64,000 nucleotides of DNA, from positions 4,898,001 through 4,962,000 of the forward strand of contig NZ_AP022608.1 of the NCBI RefSeq assembly GCF_010728925.1. The letters are read 5' to 3'. Of this stretch, positions 27,401 through 38,497 are shown one piece after another. A model generated the notes under the pieces. It was not told the DNA's origin. It was given only the letters and a program-made list of their open reading frames with translations, and did no database searches. This DNA is from Mycolicibacterium gadium (GTDB lineage Bacteria; Actinomycetota; Actinomycetes; Mycobacteriales; Mycobacteriaceae). The number at the start of each line of letters is the position of its first letter. The stretch's first letter is position 1. The translations under genes were made by a program, and so were the position numbers.

Positions 27401-29390
27401 GCATCGACCACAGGTACTCGTAGGTCAGCGCGGACTTGAAGGCCGTCTGCGCGTTGTCGGCGGCACCGGCGTGCCCGCCCTCGATGTTCTCGTAGTAGTC
27501 CACCGAATGCCCCAGCTGTTCCAGTGCCGCCGCCATCTTCCTGGCATGGCCCGGGTGCACGCGATCGTCGCGGGTCGACGTGGTGATCAGCACCGGCGGG
27601 TAGCGCCGGTCCGTCGAAATATTCTGGTACGGCGAATATTCGGAGATGAACGCCCAGTCGTCGGGGTCATCCGGATCGCCGTACTCGGCCATCCACGAGG
27701 CGCCGGCGAGCAGCAGGTGGAAGCGGCGCATGTCCAGCAGGGGCACACTGCACACCAGCGCTCCGAACAGTTCGGGATAACGCGTCAGCATGACGCCCAT
27801 CAGAAGACCGCCGTTGCTGCCACCCTGGGCGCCCAGCTGGTCGACGGTCGTGACCCCACGGTCGACGAGGTCGCGCGCCACCGCGGCGAAGTCTTCGTAC
27901 ACCAGATGCCTGTTCTCACGCATCGCCTGGGTGTGCCACGTCGGGCCGTACTCGCCTCCGCCGCGGATGTTCGCCAGCACGTAGGTGCCGCCGCGGGCGA
28001 GCCACAGCCGGCCGAGCACCCCGGCGTAGCCCGGGGTGTTGGCGACCTCGAACCCGCCGTATCCGCCGAGCAAAGTCGGTCCAGGACCGGTTGAACCACG
28101 GTGGCCGACCACGAAGTACGGAATCTTCGTGCCATCGGCCGACGCCACGAAATGCTGTGTGACTTCGATATCGGCGGCGTCGAAGAAGGCGGGCGCGCTC
28201 TTGATCGTCGCCACCTCGCTACCTGCCTGTCCCCACAGCAACTGCGACGGTGTATCGAATCCGCTTGAGTCCAAGAACATCTCGTCACCGTGCTCGTCGA
28301 TGTCCACGAGCACGGTGTTGGTGTTCGGCGGGATGCCGGGGATCTCCGAGCGCTCCCACGTGCCGGGGGTGACGAGTTCCACGTGGCTCGACACGTCGAC
28401 CAGCGTGACGAGCACCAGGTGGTCTCGCGTCCACGCGTAGTTGTCCAGGCTGGAATGCTCGTCGGGTTCGAAGACGACGGTCAGTTCCCGGGTGCCGGAG
28501 AGGAAATCGTCGTAACGGACCGCCAGCAGTGAGCCAGGACGATAGGTGGTGCCGTCGACCGTCCACTCGGTTCGCGGGCGGATCAGTAGCCATTCGCGGT
28601 GCACCGACATGCCGGCATCGGTGGGTATCTCGATGCGGATCAAGTCGTCGCCGCGAAGCTCGAAACGGTCGCGGTTGAAGAAGTCGAAAGATCGTGTGAT
28701 GAACAGCCGTTCGAAGCCCGGCGTCGAATCGTAGCCACCGCCGACGCTCACGTCCGAAGCCACACCCTCGAACAGCGTCTGGGCATTATCGAGTGGCTCG
28801 CCGCGACGCCAGCGTTTGGCGATCCGGGGATAGCCGGACTCCGTCATCGAATCGGGGCCGAAATCGGTGCCTACCAGCACCGTGTCCCGGTCCTGCCATG
28901 CGACGCCGGACTTGGCTTCGGGCAGTTCGAATCCGTTGGCAACGAATTGCCTTGTCGACATGTCGAATTCGCGCACCACGGTGGCGTCGGCGCCGCCCCT
29001 GGACAGCTCGATCAAGGCCAGACGGTGATCGGGTTCGAGGACGTCCGCGCCGGCCCAAACCCAGTTCTCATCCTCGGCGTCGGAGAGCGCGTCGACGTCG
29101 AGGATCACGTCCCAGTCGGGTTCGGAAGTGCGGTAACTGTCCAGCGTGGTGCGCCGCCACACCCCGCGCGGATTGGCCGCGTCGCGCCAGAAGTTGTACA
29201 GGTGATCGCCACGCCGCCGCACGTACGGGATCCGCGCCTCGGTGTCGAGGACCTCGAGCGCTTCGGTACGCATCTGCTCGAAGCGGGGTCCGCCGAACTT
29301 GGCGATGGTCGGCTCGTTGTGCGCGCGCACCCAGTTCAGCGCGTCGTCGCCGGTGATGTCCTCGAGCCACAGATAGGGGTCTTGCGCCAC
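27393..29390 (-). CDS. Prolyl oligopeptidase family serine peptidase (Rv0457c-like)
   Basis: About 665 residues. The N-terminal beta-propeller starts QDPYLWLEDITGDDALNWV; the C-terminal alpha/beta-hydrolase domain has the nucleophile in QGGSNGGLLMGVML, Asp in STRDDRVHPGHA and His in IEGGHAGAADNAQ. It cleaves short proline-containing peptides. Start is uncertain: GTG 29390 (VAQDPYLW) has CACAAT six bases upstream; an ATG at 29441 adds 17 unlikely residues. It overlaps efeB by eight bases, convergently, and is divergent from the aldehyde dehydrogenase, as in M. tuberculosis. Confidence 0.87.
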   Translation of the reverse strand: MAQDPYLWLEDITGDDALNWVRAHNEPTIAKFGGPRFEQMRTEALEVLDTEARIPYVRRRGDHLYNFWRDAANPRGVWRRTTLDSYRTSEPDWDVILDVDALSDAEDENWVWAGADVLEPDHRLALIELSRGGADATVVREFDMSTRQFVANGFELPEAKSGVAWQDRDTVLVGTDFGPDSMTESGYPRIAKRWRRGEPLDNAQTLFEGVASDVSVGGGYDSTPGFERLFITRSFDFFNRDRFELRGDDLIRIEIPTDAGMSVHREWLLIRPRTEWTVDGTTYRPGSLLAVRYDDFLSGTRELTVVFEPDEHSSLDNYAWTRDHLVLVTLVDVSSHVELVTPGTWERSEIPGIPPNTNTVLVDIDEHGDEMFLDSSGFDTPSQLLWGQAGSEVATIKSAPAFFDAADIEVTQHFVASADGTKIPYFVVGHRGSTGPGPTLLGGYGGFEVANTPGYAGVLGRLWLARGGTYVLANIRGGGEYGPTWHTQAMRENRHLVYEDFAAVARDLVDRGVTTVDQLGAQGGSNGGLLMGVMLTRYPELFGALVCSVPLLDMRRFHLLLAGASWMAEYGDPDDPDDWAFISEYSPYQNISTDRRYPPVLITTSTRDDRVHPGHARKMAAALEQLGHSVDYYENIEGGHAGAADNAQTAFKSALTYEYLWSMLT

Positions 29391-29463
29391 AACACCATTG
29401 TGGCCACCCGGCGTAATGTGAGCCTCGTTACACCCGTCCATCCGCGCTTAGAGGGAGTCGTCG

Positions 29464-30986
<1,523 letters not shown>

Positions 30987-30987
<1 letters not shown>

Positions 30988-31532
30988 TGAGTGATTTCGG
31001 TGCGGAAACGTTCGCTCAGCGATCGTCTGCGCACCCAAATCGCCATCCGACCCCGCCTCGTGCGCTGATCACCCAGGCGGCCGCGGATCTGCTTGCGCGG
31101 CTGCAGGGGCGACACGGCGCGCTGATGTTCCATCAGTCGGGCGGATGCTGCGACGGGTCGTCGCCCATGTGTTACCCCGAGGGTGAGTTCCTCGTCGGGG
31201 ACCGCGACGTGCTGCTCGCCGTGTTCGACGTCGGCGAAGGGGTTCCGGTGTGGATCTCTGGGCCGCAGTTCGAGGCGTGGAAGCACACGCAATTGGTCAT
31301 CGATGTCGTCCCCGGCAGGGGAGGGGGCTTCAGCGTCGAAGCGCCCGAAGGCATGCGGTTCCTTTCCCGCGGGCGCGCGTTCAACAGCGACGAGAACGAC
31401 GTGCTGAACGCCGAGGAGCTGGTGACCGGTGCGGACTTCGCGCTAGGCAAAAGGCCGCCGCGCGCCGGTACGCACATCGTCGCGGAAGCCGTCGACGCGT
31501 GCGCAATTCCCGGGCGTGCCTCGAACGCCTAG
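30987..31532 (+). CDS. DUF779 protein with an N-terminal extension derived from a repeat
   Basis: A 181-residue protein. The conserved domain starts near residue 23 (PPRALITQAAADLLARLQ) and includes FHQSGGCCDGSSPMC with three cysteines, then VWISGPQFEAWKHTQLVID and GGGFSVEAPEGMRFL. DUF779 is commonly fused to or coupled with aldehyde dehydrogenases; here the ATG overlaps the dehydrogenase stop (TGATG). Residues about 3-19 are encoded by a 49-base palindromic repeat, so this N-terminus is unlike the Rv0459 form I recall. Function unknown; metal binding by the Cys cluster is possible. Confidence 0.82.
30993..31041. repeat. 49-bp palindromic repeat, copy B (inside the DUF779 gene)
   Basis: Outer arms GATTTCGGTGC (30993-31003) and GCACCCAAATC (31031-31041) form an inverted repeat with one mismatch; the centre carries the small palindrome TCGCTCAGCGA. 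It aligns without gaps to the copy at 54519-54567 at 41 of 49 positions. It begins six bases after the ATG of the DUF779 gene and keeps the frame open. Confidence 0.8.
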
Positions 31533-31558
31533 CGTTTTCTCGGCGTTAACCTCAAAGG

Positions 31559-31837
31559 GTGATACCGCTGCCCCGCCCGCGGTTGCTGACCAGCGCTCTG
31601 CTGATCGGCACGGCGGTCGGGCTGCTACTCGGTATCGGCGCGAGCCTGGTGGTGACCGCCAAAGTTCGTCCTGACGTGGTGATCGCCCTTGTGGTTGGCA
31701 TACCCGCCGTGATCGGCATGCTGACGATCTTGTTGTCGCGCCGACGGTGGCTGACGGCGTTCGGCGCCTTTGTCATCGCCATCTCGCCGGGCTGGTTCGG
31801 CGCGCTGGTGGCAATACAGACGGTGAATGGTGCTTGA
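31559..31837 (+). CDS. Small hydrophobic membrane protein (Rv0460-like)
   Basis: A 92-residue protein with three hydrophobic segments (about residues 10-30, 37-57 and 65-90) separated by short basic loops such as LLSRRRW. No catalytic motif. GTG at 31559 follows TAACCT (31547-31552) by six bases, a leaderless pattern. Position between DUF779 and the next membrane protein matches Rv0460 as recalled. Confidence 0.65.
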   Translation: MIPLPRPRLLTSALLIGTAVGLLLGIGASLVVTAKVRPDVVIALVVGIPAVIGMLTILLSRRRWLTAFGAFVIAISPGWFGALVAIQTVNGA

Positions 31838-32297
31838 CGTGGACCGCGACCTGCTAACCGAAGACACCCAAGAGTTCACGCCATCGTGGGATACCGGCGA
31901 ACTAGCGGTCGTCGATGCCGCACCTTCGGAGCCGTTACCGATACCGGCCCCTCCGGTGGTGGTGCCGGGCAACTACCAGTACCTCAAACGCTGGCGCTTC
32001 GTGCTGGTCGTGGCATGCGTGTGGGCGGTCGCGGCCGCCGCGGGGTGGGGACTCTATTACTGGTGGTACCACTCGATCGACAAGACGGCGTCGGAGTTCG
32101 TGGTGCTGGTGTTCCTGATTCTGTGCACCGTTGTCGGCCTGCTCGTCGCGATGGTGCCCAACAGGCCGATCGCGTCCGCTGTGGCCATCGCATTCACGTC
32201 GGCGCCGCTGGCCGCGACGGCAGGCGCCGCCGTGCTGCACGGTCTCTACTTCTGCGAATGGGCCACTCGCTGTTTCGTGGGGCTGATCCCTTACTAG
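31827..32297 (+). CDS. Membrane protein (Rv0461-like)
   Basis: A 156-residue protein. Residues 1-50 are acidic and proline-rich, probably cytoplasmic; helices follow near 57-77, 90-110 and 115-140. It ends [14 protein letters not shown] with two cysteines. The ATG lies within the last codons of the upstream gene (11-base overlap), so the two are coupled. Function unknown. Confidence 0.65.
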   Translation: MVLDVDRDLLTEDTQEFTPSWDTGELAVVDAAPSEPLPIPAPPVVVPGNYQYLKRWRFVLVVACVWAVAAAAGWGLYYWWYHSIDKTASEFVVLVFLILCTVVGLLVAMVPNRPIASAVAIAFTSAPLAATAGAAVLHGLYFCEWATRCFVGLIPY

Positions 32298-32307
32298 AGT
32301 TGAGCGT

Positions 32308-33702
32308 GTGACCCACTATGACGTCGTCGTTCTCGGAGCCGGCCCCGGCGGATACGTCGCTGCCATTCGCGCCGCCCAACTCGGACTGAACACCGCAGTC
32401 GTCGAGCCCAAGTACTGGGGCGGGGTGTGCCTCAACGTCGGATGTATCCCGTCCAAGTCGCTGCTCCGCAACGCGGAGCTTTCGCACATCATCACTAAGG
32501 AAGCCAAGCTCTTCGGCATCAGCGGTGAAGCCAGCATGGACTACGGCGTCGCGTTCGACCGCAGTCGCAAGGTCGCCGACGGTCGTGTCGCCGGTGTGCA
32601 CTTCCTGATGAAGAAGAACAAGATCACCGAGATCCACGGCTACGGGAAGTTCTCCGACGCCAACACACTCGAGGTCGACCTCAACGAGGGCGGCAGCGAA
32701 AAAGTCACTTTCGACAATTGCATCATCGCCACCGGCAGCAGCACCCGATTGGTGCCCGGTACGTCGCTCTCGGAGAACGTCGTCACCTACGAAAAGCTGA
32801 TCATGACGCGCGAGTTGCCGTCCTCGGTCGTCATCGCCGGCGCCGGGGCGATAGGCATGGAATTCGGCTACGTGCTCAACAACTTCGGCGTCGACGTGAC
32901 CATCGTCGAGTTCTTACCGCGGGCGCTGCCGAACGAGGACGCCGAGGTATCCAAGGAGATCGAGAAGCAGTTCAAGAAGCTGGGTGTCAAGATCCGCACC
33001 GGGACGAAGGTCGAGGCCATCGCAGATGATGGATCGGCGGTCACCGTCACCGTCAGCAAGGACGGTAAGTCCGAGGAGATCAAAGCCGATAAGGTGTTGC
33101 AGGCCATCGGTTTTGCGCCCAACATCGAGGGCTACGGACTGGACGTCACCGGCGTGGAGGTCACCGACCGCAAGGCCATCGGGATCGACGACTACATGCG
33201 CACCAACGTGCCGCACATCTACGCCATCGGCGATGTCACCGGGAAACTGATGTTGGCCCACGTCGCCGAGGCCATGGGCGTGGTTGCGGCCGAAACCATC
33301 GCTGGTGCAGAGACTTTGGCGCTTGGCGACTACCGGATGCTGCCGCGTGCCACGTTCTGCCAGCCGCAGGTCGCCAGCTTCGGACTCACCGAGGAGCAGG
33401 CCCGCGACGAGGGTTACGACGTCAAGGTCGCCAAGTTCCCGCTCACCGCGAACGCGAAGGCGCACGGTCTGGGTGATCCGAGTGGGTTCGTGAAGCTGAT
33501 CGCCGACGGGAAGTACGGCGAGCTGCTCGGCGGTCACCTGATCGGGCACGACGTCTCGGAACTACTGCCGGAGCTGACCCTGGCGCAGAAGTGGGACCTC
33601 ACGGTCAACGAGCTGACACGCAACGTGCATACCCACCCGACGCTGTCGGAAGCCCTGCAGGAATGCTTCCACGGCTTGGCCGGCCACATGATCAACTTTT
33701 GA
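32308..33702 (+). CDS. lpdC: Dihydrolipoamide dehydrogenase
   Basis: A 464-residue flavoprotein disulfide reductase. FAD site [20 protein letters not shown], redox-active disulfide in [18 protein letters not shown] (residues about 41-46), NAD site [15 protein letters not shown], and the C-terminal [12 protein letters not shown] with the catalytic His-Glu. It reoxidises dihydrolipoamide as E3 of pyruvate and other 2-oxoacid dehydrogenases and, in mycobacteria, the peroxynitrite reductase complex. GTG 32308 follows TAGAGT (32295-32300) by seven bases, which suggests a leaderless transcript. Confidence 0.95.
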   Translation: MTHYDVVVLGAGPGGYVAAIRAAQLGLNTAVVEPKYWGGVCLNVGCIPSKSLLRNAELSHIITKEAKLFGISGEASMDYGVAFDRSRKVADGRVAGVHFLMKKNKITEIHGYGKFSDANTLEVDLNEGGSEKVTFDNCIIATGSSTRLVPGTSLSENVVTYEKLIMTRELPSSVVIAGAGAIGMEFGYVLNNFGVDVTIVEFLPRALPNEDAEVSKEIEKQFKKLGVKIRTGTKVEAIADDGSAVTVTVSKDGKSEEIKADKVLQAIGFAPNIEGYGLDVTGVEVTDRKAIGIDDYMRTNVPHIYAIGDVTGKLMLAHVAEAMGVVAAETIAGAETLALGDYRMLPRATFCQPQVASFGLTEEQARDEGYDVKVAKFPLTANAKAHGLGDPSGFVKLIADGKYGELLGGHLIGHDVSELLPELTLAQKWDLTVNELTRNVHTHPTLSEALQECFHGLAGHMINF

Positions 33703-33971
33703 CGGCGGCGATCTGGGTCGCCGGGATCGGCGGGTTGGTGGTCGGTCACGTCCTGTGGCTGGCCGGGATCACGGCTGCGACGTCCACCGCGACCGTCAGC
33801 TCGTGGGTGCTGTTGGTAGCGGCCGTTTCGTTCGTGATCGGCGGCATCGTCGGTGCGCTCGGGTGGCGCGCATACCGGCGGAAGTCGGACGTATGGGCGG
33901 CGTTCCTCTGCGGATTGCCGATCGCACCGGTATTGCTCTCGCTGGTGGTTCTCGGCGTGACGTACCTCTAG
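33699..33971 (+). CDS. Small membrane protein (Rv0463-like)
   Basis: A protein of about 90 residues with three hydrophobic helices and a short basic loop [16 protein letters not shown] at 33699 overlaps the lpdC stop (TTGA), the only start that avoids a long overlap with lpdC; the frame is otherwise open from 33591. Convergent with the CMD-family gene, overlapping by four bases. Function unknown. Confidence 0.6.
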   Translation: MTAAIWVAGIGGLVVGHVLWLAGITAATSTATVSSWVLLVAAVSFVIGGIVGALGWRAYRRKSDVWAAFLCGLPIAPVLLSLVVLGVTYL

Positions 33972-34519
33972 TCGGGGAAGTCCAGCGGCACGTTCAACGT
34001 GGTGATGGTCGCGGCCAGCCCGTCGTATTGGGCGGCCAGCATGCAGAACTCGATGAGCTGCGGCTTGGTGAGGTGCCGGGCCAACACCGCCCATGTCTCC
34101 GGTGACACGCCACGGGTGACGACGAACTCGTCGGTGGCGGTGATGAGTGCGCGCTGTCTGTCGGTCAACCCGTCCGCATCGGGACCTTCGAAGATTTTGG
34201 CCTGGATCTCGGGACCGAGGCCGCGGCTGCGGGCCAGCCGGCGGTGCTGCTGCAGTTCGTACTCGCAGTTGCGGAGGTGACCGACCCGCAGGATGACGGT
34301 CTCCGCGTCGCGCACCGGCAGCTTGGACAGCATCCCCAGCAGCAGTCCGCTGTAGGGCAGCCAGGCCAGGAACAGAAGCCGGTGCTGGCCAAGCACATTG
34401 AAGAGGCTGAACCTCGGCGCGCGGATCGCCCTGGCGCCGAGCTTGGCGATCGCCCAGCCGAACGGTCCGAGTTCCTTGAATCCGCCCGGCGCAATGCGCA
34501 CGGGCTCGATTTCGCTCAC
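33968..34519 (-). CDS. Carboxymuconolactone decarboxylase/AhpD-like protein (Rv0464c-like)
   Basis: A 183-residue alpha-helical CMD-family protein. The family block is VGHLRNCEYELQQHRRLARS, with His-x-x-Asn-Cys-x-Tyr-Glu and a distal His; only one Cys of the AhpD CxxC pair is present, so classical peroxidase activity is doubtful. Start GTG 34519 follows TAGACT on the minus strand (34527-34532) by seven bases. Between lpdC and ramB, the same place as Rv0464c. Confidence 0.8.
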   Translation of the reverse strand: MSEIEPVRIAPGGFKELGPFGWAIAKLGARAIRAPRFSLFNVLGQHRLLFLAWLPYSGLLLGMLSKLPVRDAETVILRVGHLRNCEYELQQHRRLARSRGLGPEIQAKIFEGPDADGLTDRQRALITATDEFVVTRGVSPETWAVLARHLTKPQLIEFCMLAAQYDGLAATITTLNVPLDFPD

Positions 34520-34533
34520 CGGAGCGAGTCTAA

Positions 34534-35961
34534 CTAGGACTGCTTGACGAGATAGGGCGACACAGTGCTGCGGTGCTCGTCGATGTCCAGCGCCCGTCCG
34601 AGCGCCGGGAAGGCCCGCTGTGGACAGTTGTCCCGTTCGCAGACGCGGCAGCCGGCGCCGATCGGAGTCGAGTTGTCGCCCGACAGATCCAGGCCCTCCG
34701 AGTAGACCAGTCGGTGCGCGTGCCGTAACTCGCAGCCGAGGCCGATCGCGAAGGTCTTCCCCGGCTGGCCGTAGCGGTGGGCACGGCGCTCGACGGTGCG
34801 GGCCACCCACATGTAGTTGCGCCCATCGGGCATCTGCGCGATCTGCACCCCGATCTTGCCTGGGCTTGCGAAGGTCTCGTAGACATTCCACAGCGGGCAG
34901 GTTCCACCGCTCGACGAGAAGTGAAAGCCCGTGGCGGACTGCCGCTTTGACATGTTTCCCGCGCGGTCGACTCGGACGAATGAGAGGGGAACCCCCCGCA
35001 TCGAGGGTCGCTGCAGAGTGGACAATCGGTGCGCGATCGTTTCGAACGAGACGGCGTAGAAAGCCGAGAGGCGTTCGACGTCGTAACGGAACTTTTCGGC
35101 GACTTCGTGAAACTGCCGGTACGGCAACACTGTTGCGGCCGCGAAGTAATTCGCGAGACCCAGACGCGCGAGCACGGTCGACTCCTCGCTGGTGAAGTTG
35201 CCCTCGTCCACCAGCTTGTCGATCAACCCACCGAACTCCAGATACGCCAGCTCCGCGGCCATCCTGAAGACCGTCTGCCCCGACGACAGGTGACCGCTGA
35301 TCTCCAGGGTCTTCGACACCGGGTCGTATCGGTGCAACACGGTGCCGCCCAAGTCGATTTGCTGCTTGATGTGCACACCGTGGACCCTGGTCAGCCGGTC
35401 GGCCAGCTCACGCGTCAGCTCCGCACGGTGCATCCGCATCCGGATCGTGAGGTCCTCGGCGGCGGTGTCGAGCTCGTGCAAATAGTTCTGCCGCTGATAG
35501 AAGTAGTCGCGGACCTCCTCGTGCGGCATCGTGATCGCGCCAGACCCAGAGCTCAAGCCGCTGCTGTCGGAGTGCCTGTCCTCGGTTGCGGCGGCCAGCT
35601 GCGCGGTGGTCAACCGGTAGCGTCGGTGCAGATTCACCATGGCGTGCGCCAGCGCCGGATGCGAGCTGACCATGTCCGAGATCTCGGCAAGGTCGACGTC
35701 GATCGCCACGTCACGATCGAGGGTCACCTCGCGCAGCTCGGCGACCAGCCGGGTGTCGTCCTCGGAGGCGAAGAACGTCGCATCCACCCCGAACACCTCG
35801 GTGATCCGCAGCAGCACCGACACGGTCAGCGGACGGACGTCGTGCTCGATCTGGTTGAGATAACTCGGCGAGATTCCCAGCATCTGGGCCAGTGCCGCCT
35901 GGCTGTAGCCCCGTTCTCCGCGGAGTTGCCGGACACGGGAGCCGACGAACGTTTTTGCCAC
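34534..35961 (-). CDS. ramB: RamB, regulator of acetate and glyoxylate-shunt genes
   Basis: A 475-residue XRE-type regulator. Residues 1-65 are the HTH (VRQLRGERGYSQAALAQMLG, SPSYLNQIEHDVRPLTVSV); the middle has an ImmA/IrrE-like domain (MAAELAYLEFGGLIDKLVDE) and the C-terminus the short-chain acyl-sensing block with CRVCERDNCPQRAFP. It closely matches recalled Rv0465c, which represses icl1 and itself and responds to acetyl-type signals. GTG 35961 follows TACGCT (35969-35974) by seven bases; an ATG 54 bases upstream is less likely. A 19-base palindrome lies just upstream. Confidence 0.93.
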   Translation of the reverse strand: MAKTFVGSRVRQLRGERGYSQAALAQMLGISPSYLNQIEHDVRPLTVSVLLRITEVFGVDATFFASEDDTRLVAELREVTLDRDVAIDVDLAEISDMVSSHPALAHAMVNLHRRYRLTTAQLAAATEDRHSDSSGLSSGSGAITMPHEEVRDYFYQRQNYLHELDTAAEDLTIRMRMHRAELTRELADRLTRVHGVHIKQQIDLGGTVLHRYDPVSKTLEISGHLSSGQTVFRMAAELAYLEFGGLIDKLVDEGNFTSEESTVLARLGLANYFAAATVLPYRQFHEVAEKFRYDVERLSAFYAVSFETIAHRLSTLQRPSMRGVPLSFVRVDRAGNMSKRQSATGFHFSSSGGTCPLWNVYETFASPGKIGVQIAQMPDGRNYMWVARTVERRAHRYGQPGKTFAIGLGCELRHAHRLVYSEGLDLSGDNSTPIGAGCRVCERDNCPQRAFPALGRALDIDEHRSTVSPYLVKQS

Positions 35962-35968
35962 GTCAACC

Positions 35969-36000
35969 AGCGTAACAACGCTGCGAAGCGTGCCTTCGCA
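35969..36000 (-). promoter_or_regulatory. ramB promoter with an overlapping palindrome
   Basis: On the minus strand, TACGCT (35969-35974) is the -10-like hexamer. Just upstream, TGCGAAG-CGTGC-CTTCGCA (35982-36000) is a perfect 7-5-7 inverted repeat, flanked by CAAC and GTTG. It covers the -35 zone, where an autorepressor would sit. The CTTCGCA core recurs as TTCGCAA upstream of icl1, so a RamB site is inferred. Confidence 0.55.
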
Positions 36001-36038
36001 TTGTTGGCAGTTCACGCGCTATGGCAGGATCGTTGGTC

Positions 36039-36851
36039 ATGGGAGGCGAGCCGACTGCCGGTCTGGCGAAGGTGATGATGCCGGTGCCCGATCCGCACCC
36101 CGATGTGTTCGACATCGAATGGCCTCTGCGCGTCGCCGACGTCGATCGCGCCGGCCGGCTCAAATTCGACGCCGCCACCAGGCACATCCAGGACATCGGC
36201 TCCGATCAGCTGCGCGAGATGGGTTACGAGGAGACCCACCCGCTGTGGATCGTCCGTCGCACGATGGTCGACTTGATCAGGCCCATCGAGTTCAAGGACA
36301 TGTTGCGGCTGCGCCGCTGGTGCTCGGGCACCTCCAACCGGTGGTGCGAGATGCGGGTCCGCATAGACGGGCGCAAGGGAGGCCTCATCGAATCGGAGGC
36401 GTTCTGGATCAACATCAACCAGGAGACGCAGGGGCCGGCCCGCATCTCCGACGACTTCCTCGAAGGCCTGCAGCGCACCACCGATATCAATCGGCTGCGG
36501 TGGAAGGCCTACCTGAAGGCCGGCAGCCGCGAGGACGCGGACGAGATCCGCGACTATCCGGTTCGCGTCAGCGACATCGACATCTTCGACCACATGAACA
36601 ACTCGGTGTACTGGTCGGTGGTGGAGGACTATCTGTTCAAGGCACCCGAGCTTTTGCGGGCACCCTTGCGGGTGACGATCGAGCACGACGCCCCGGTGGG
36701 ACTGGGCGACAAGCTCGAGATCATCACCCACGTCCATCGGCCCGGCACGACCGACAAATTCGGCGCCGAACTGGCGGATCGCACTGTTACAACGCTCACA
36801 TATGCCGTCGGCGACGAGACCAAAGCCGTCGCATCGATCTTCGCGCTCTGA
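36039..36851 (+). CDS. Acyl-ACP thioesterase family protein (Rv0466-like)
   Basis: A 270-residue double hot-dog protein of the acyl-ACP thioesterase family. The first half contains VDRAGRLKFDAATRHIQDIG and ETHPLWIVRRTMVDLIRPIE; the second half has VSDIDIFDHMNNSVYWSVVE with the catalytic Asn and neighbouring His. It would hydrolyse acyl-ACP or acyl-CoA to free fatty acid. ATG 36039 is chosen; an ATG at 36021 is possible. Divergent from ramB and followed by icl1, so all may share the fatty-acid/acetate regulon. Confidence 0.85.
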   Translation: MGGEPTAGLAKVMMPVPDPHPDVFDIEWPLRVADVDRAGRLKFDAATRHIQDIGSDQLREMGYEETHPLWIVRRTMVDLIRPIEFKDMLRLRRWCSGTSNRWCEMRVRIDGRKGGLIESEAFWININQETQGPARISDDFLEGLQRTTDINRLRWKAYLKAGSREDADEIRDYPVRVSDIDIFDHMNNSVYWSVVEDYLFKAPELLRAPLRVTIEHDAPVGLGDKLEIITHVHRPGTTDKFGAELADRTVTTLTYAVGDETKAVASIFAL

Positions 36852-36865
36852 CGCCCTCTCCCTAA

Positions 36866-36881
36866 CAGTACGACCGTACTG
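36866..36881. promoter_or_regulatory. 16-bp perfect palindrome upstream of icl1
   Basis: CAGTACG-AC-CGTACTG is a perfect inverted repeat of the size bound by TetR-type dimers. It starts 14 bases after the thioesterase stop, about 228 bases before the icl1 ATG. Which regulator binds is unknown. Confidence 0.5.
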
Positions 36882-36931
36882 ACGTGCGCAAATCGGTTAC
36901 CGGCAAGTAGCTTCTGAACCGTTTCAGGGAA

Positions 36932-36984
36932 TTGCTACCTTCGCAACCTTTGCAACATGGCTGGGCGACTTGGCGAAAATTGGC
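36932..36984. promoter_or_regulatory. Repeated TTYGCAAC motifs in the icl1 control region
   Basis: TTCGCAAC (36940-36947) and TTTGCAAC (36949-36956) are direct repeats nine bases apart; TTGGC recurs at 36970 and 36980. The TTTGCAA core resembles reported RamB recognition sequences, and ramB is adjacent. The rest of the 257-base gap (36852-37108) has no other gene or hairpin I can see. Confidence 0.45.
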
Positions 36985-37108
36985 AATCAAAACGAGTGGA
37001 CCTGCACGTATGGCGTGATGCATCCTCGTAACAGCGGAACAGCCAAGTTTGTTGAGTATTAGCAAGCCGAGCTCCGCCGGCTATGCAAAGCGATTCTAAG
37101 GAGCAGCC

Positions 37109-38395
37109 ATGTCCACTGTGGGCACGCCGAAGTCACCCGAACAGATCCAGCACGACTGGGATACCAACCCGCGCTGGAAGGGCATCACCCGTACGTACAC
37201 CCCGGCCGACGTGGTCGCACTGCAGGGTTCCGTCGTCGAGGAGGCCACCCTGGCCCGCCGCGGCGCCGAGGTGCTGTGGAACCAGCTGCACGACATGGAG
37301 TTCGTCAACTCGCTCGGCGCGCTGACCGGCAACATGGCCGTCCAGCAGGTGCGTGCCGGCCTGAAGGCCATCTACCTGTCGGGCTGGCAGGTCGCCGGGG
37401 ACGCGAACCTGTCCGGTCACACCTACCCGGACCAGAGCCTCTACCCGGCCAACTCGGTGCCGCAGGTGATCCGTCGCATCAACAACGCGCTACTGCGCGC
37501 CGACGAGATCGCCAAAGTGGAGGGCGACACCTCCGTGGAGAACTGGCTCGCCCCGATCGTCGCCGACGGTGAGGCCGGCTTCGGCGGTGCGCTGAACGTC
37601 TACGAGCTGCAGAAGGCGATGATCGCCGCAGGCGTTGCGGGGTCGCACTGGGAAGATCAGCTGGCGTCGGAGAAGAAGTGCGGCCACCTCGGTGGGAAGG
37701 TGCTGATCCCCACTCAGCAGCACATCCGCACCCTGACCTCGGCCCGCCTGGCTGCCGACGTCGCCGACGTGCCGACCGTCGTCATCGCACGCACCGATGC
37801 CGAGGCCGCCACGCTCATCACCTCCGATGTCGATGAGCGGGACCGCCCATTCATCACCGGCGAGCGGACCAAGGAAGGCTTCTACCGCGTCCGCAATGGT
37901 CTCGAGCCGTGCATCGCGCGCGCCAAGGCCTACGCGCCGTTCTCCGACCTGATCTGGATGGAGACCGGCACCCCGGACCTCGAGCTGGCCGCGAAGTTCG
38001 CCGAGGGCGTCAAGAGCGAGTTCCCCGACCAAATGCTGGCGTACAACTGCTCGCCGTCGTTCAACTGGAAGAAGCACCTGGACGACGCGACCATCGCGAA
38101 GTTCCAGAAGGAGCTCGGCGCGATGGGCTTCAAGTTCCAGTTCATCACGCTGGCCGGCTTCCACGCCCTGAACTACTCGATGTTCGATCTGGCCTACGGC
38201 TACGCCCGCAACCAGATGAGCGCCTACGTCGAGCTGCAGGAGCGCGAGTTCGACGCCGAGGAGCGCGGGTACACCGCCACCAAGCACCAGCGTGAGGTCG
38301 GTGCCGGCTACTTCGACCGGATCGCCACCACCGTCGACCCGACCAGCTCGACCACCGCGCTCGCGGGTTCGACCGAAGAGGGTCAGTTCCACTGA
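37109..38395 (+). CDS. icl1: Isocitrate lyase
   Basis: A 428-residue isocitrate lyase, which splits isocitrate to succinate and glyoxylate in the glyoxylate shunt; mycobacterial ICL also acts as methylisocitrate lyase. The catalytic block is [17 protein letters not shown] (KKCGH with the active Cys near residue 190), with [14 protein letters not shown] and [12 protein letters not shown] as further active-site pieces. AAGGAG lies six bases before the ATG. Controlled by the repeat-rich 257-base region upstream and probably by RamB. Monocistronic up to the hairpin at 38432. Confidence 0.97.
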   Translation: MSTVGTPKSPEQIQHDWDTNPRWKGITRTYTPADVVALQGSVVEEATLARRGAEVLWNQLHDMEFVNSLGALTGNMAVQQVRAGLKAIYLSGWQVAGDANLSGHTYPDQSLYPANSVPQVIRRINNALLRADEIAKVEGDTSVENWLAPIVADGEAGFGGALNVYELQKAMIAAGVAGSHWEDQLASEKKCGHLGGKVLIPTQQHIRTLTSARLAADVADVPTVVIARTDAEAATLITSDVDERDRPFITGERTKEGFYRVRNGLEPCIARAKAYAPFSDLIWMETGTPDLELAAKFAEGVKSEFPDQMLAYNCSPSFNWKKHLDDATIAKFQKELGAMGFKFQFITLAGFHALNYSMFDLAYGYARNQMSAYVELQEREFDAEERGYTATKHQREVGAGYFDRIATTVDPTSSTTALAGSTEEGQFH

Positions 38396-38431
38396 GCTTG
38401 CCGTTGCCATAAGCAGTCGGCTTGACAGCGC

Positions 38432-38462
38432 AGGCCCCGCCCCGAAACCCTGGGCGGGGCCT
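38432..38462 (+). terminator. GC-rich hairpin after icl1
   Basis: AGGCCCCGCC pairs perfectly with GGCGGGGCCT around an 11-base loop. No T-tract follows, as is common in mycobacterial intrinsic-like terminators. Confidence 0.7.
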
Positions 38463-38497
38463 GACGCTGTGGTGAGGAGAAATAGAAGTGAGCCGCA

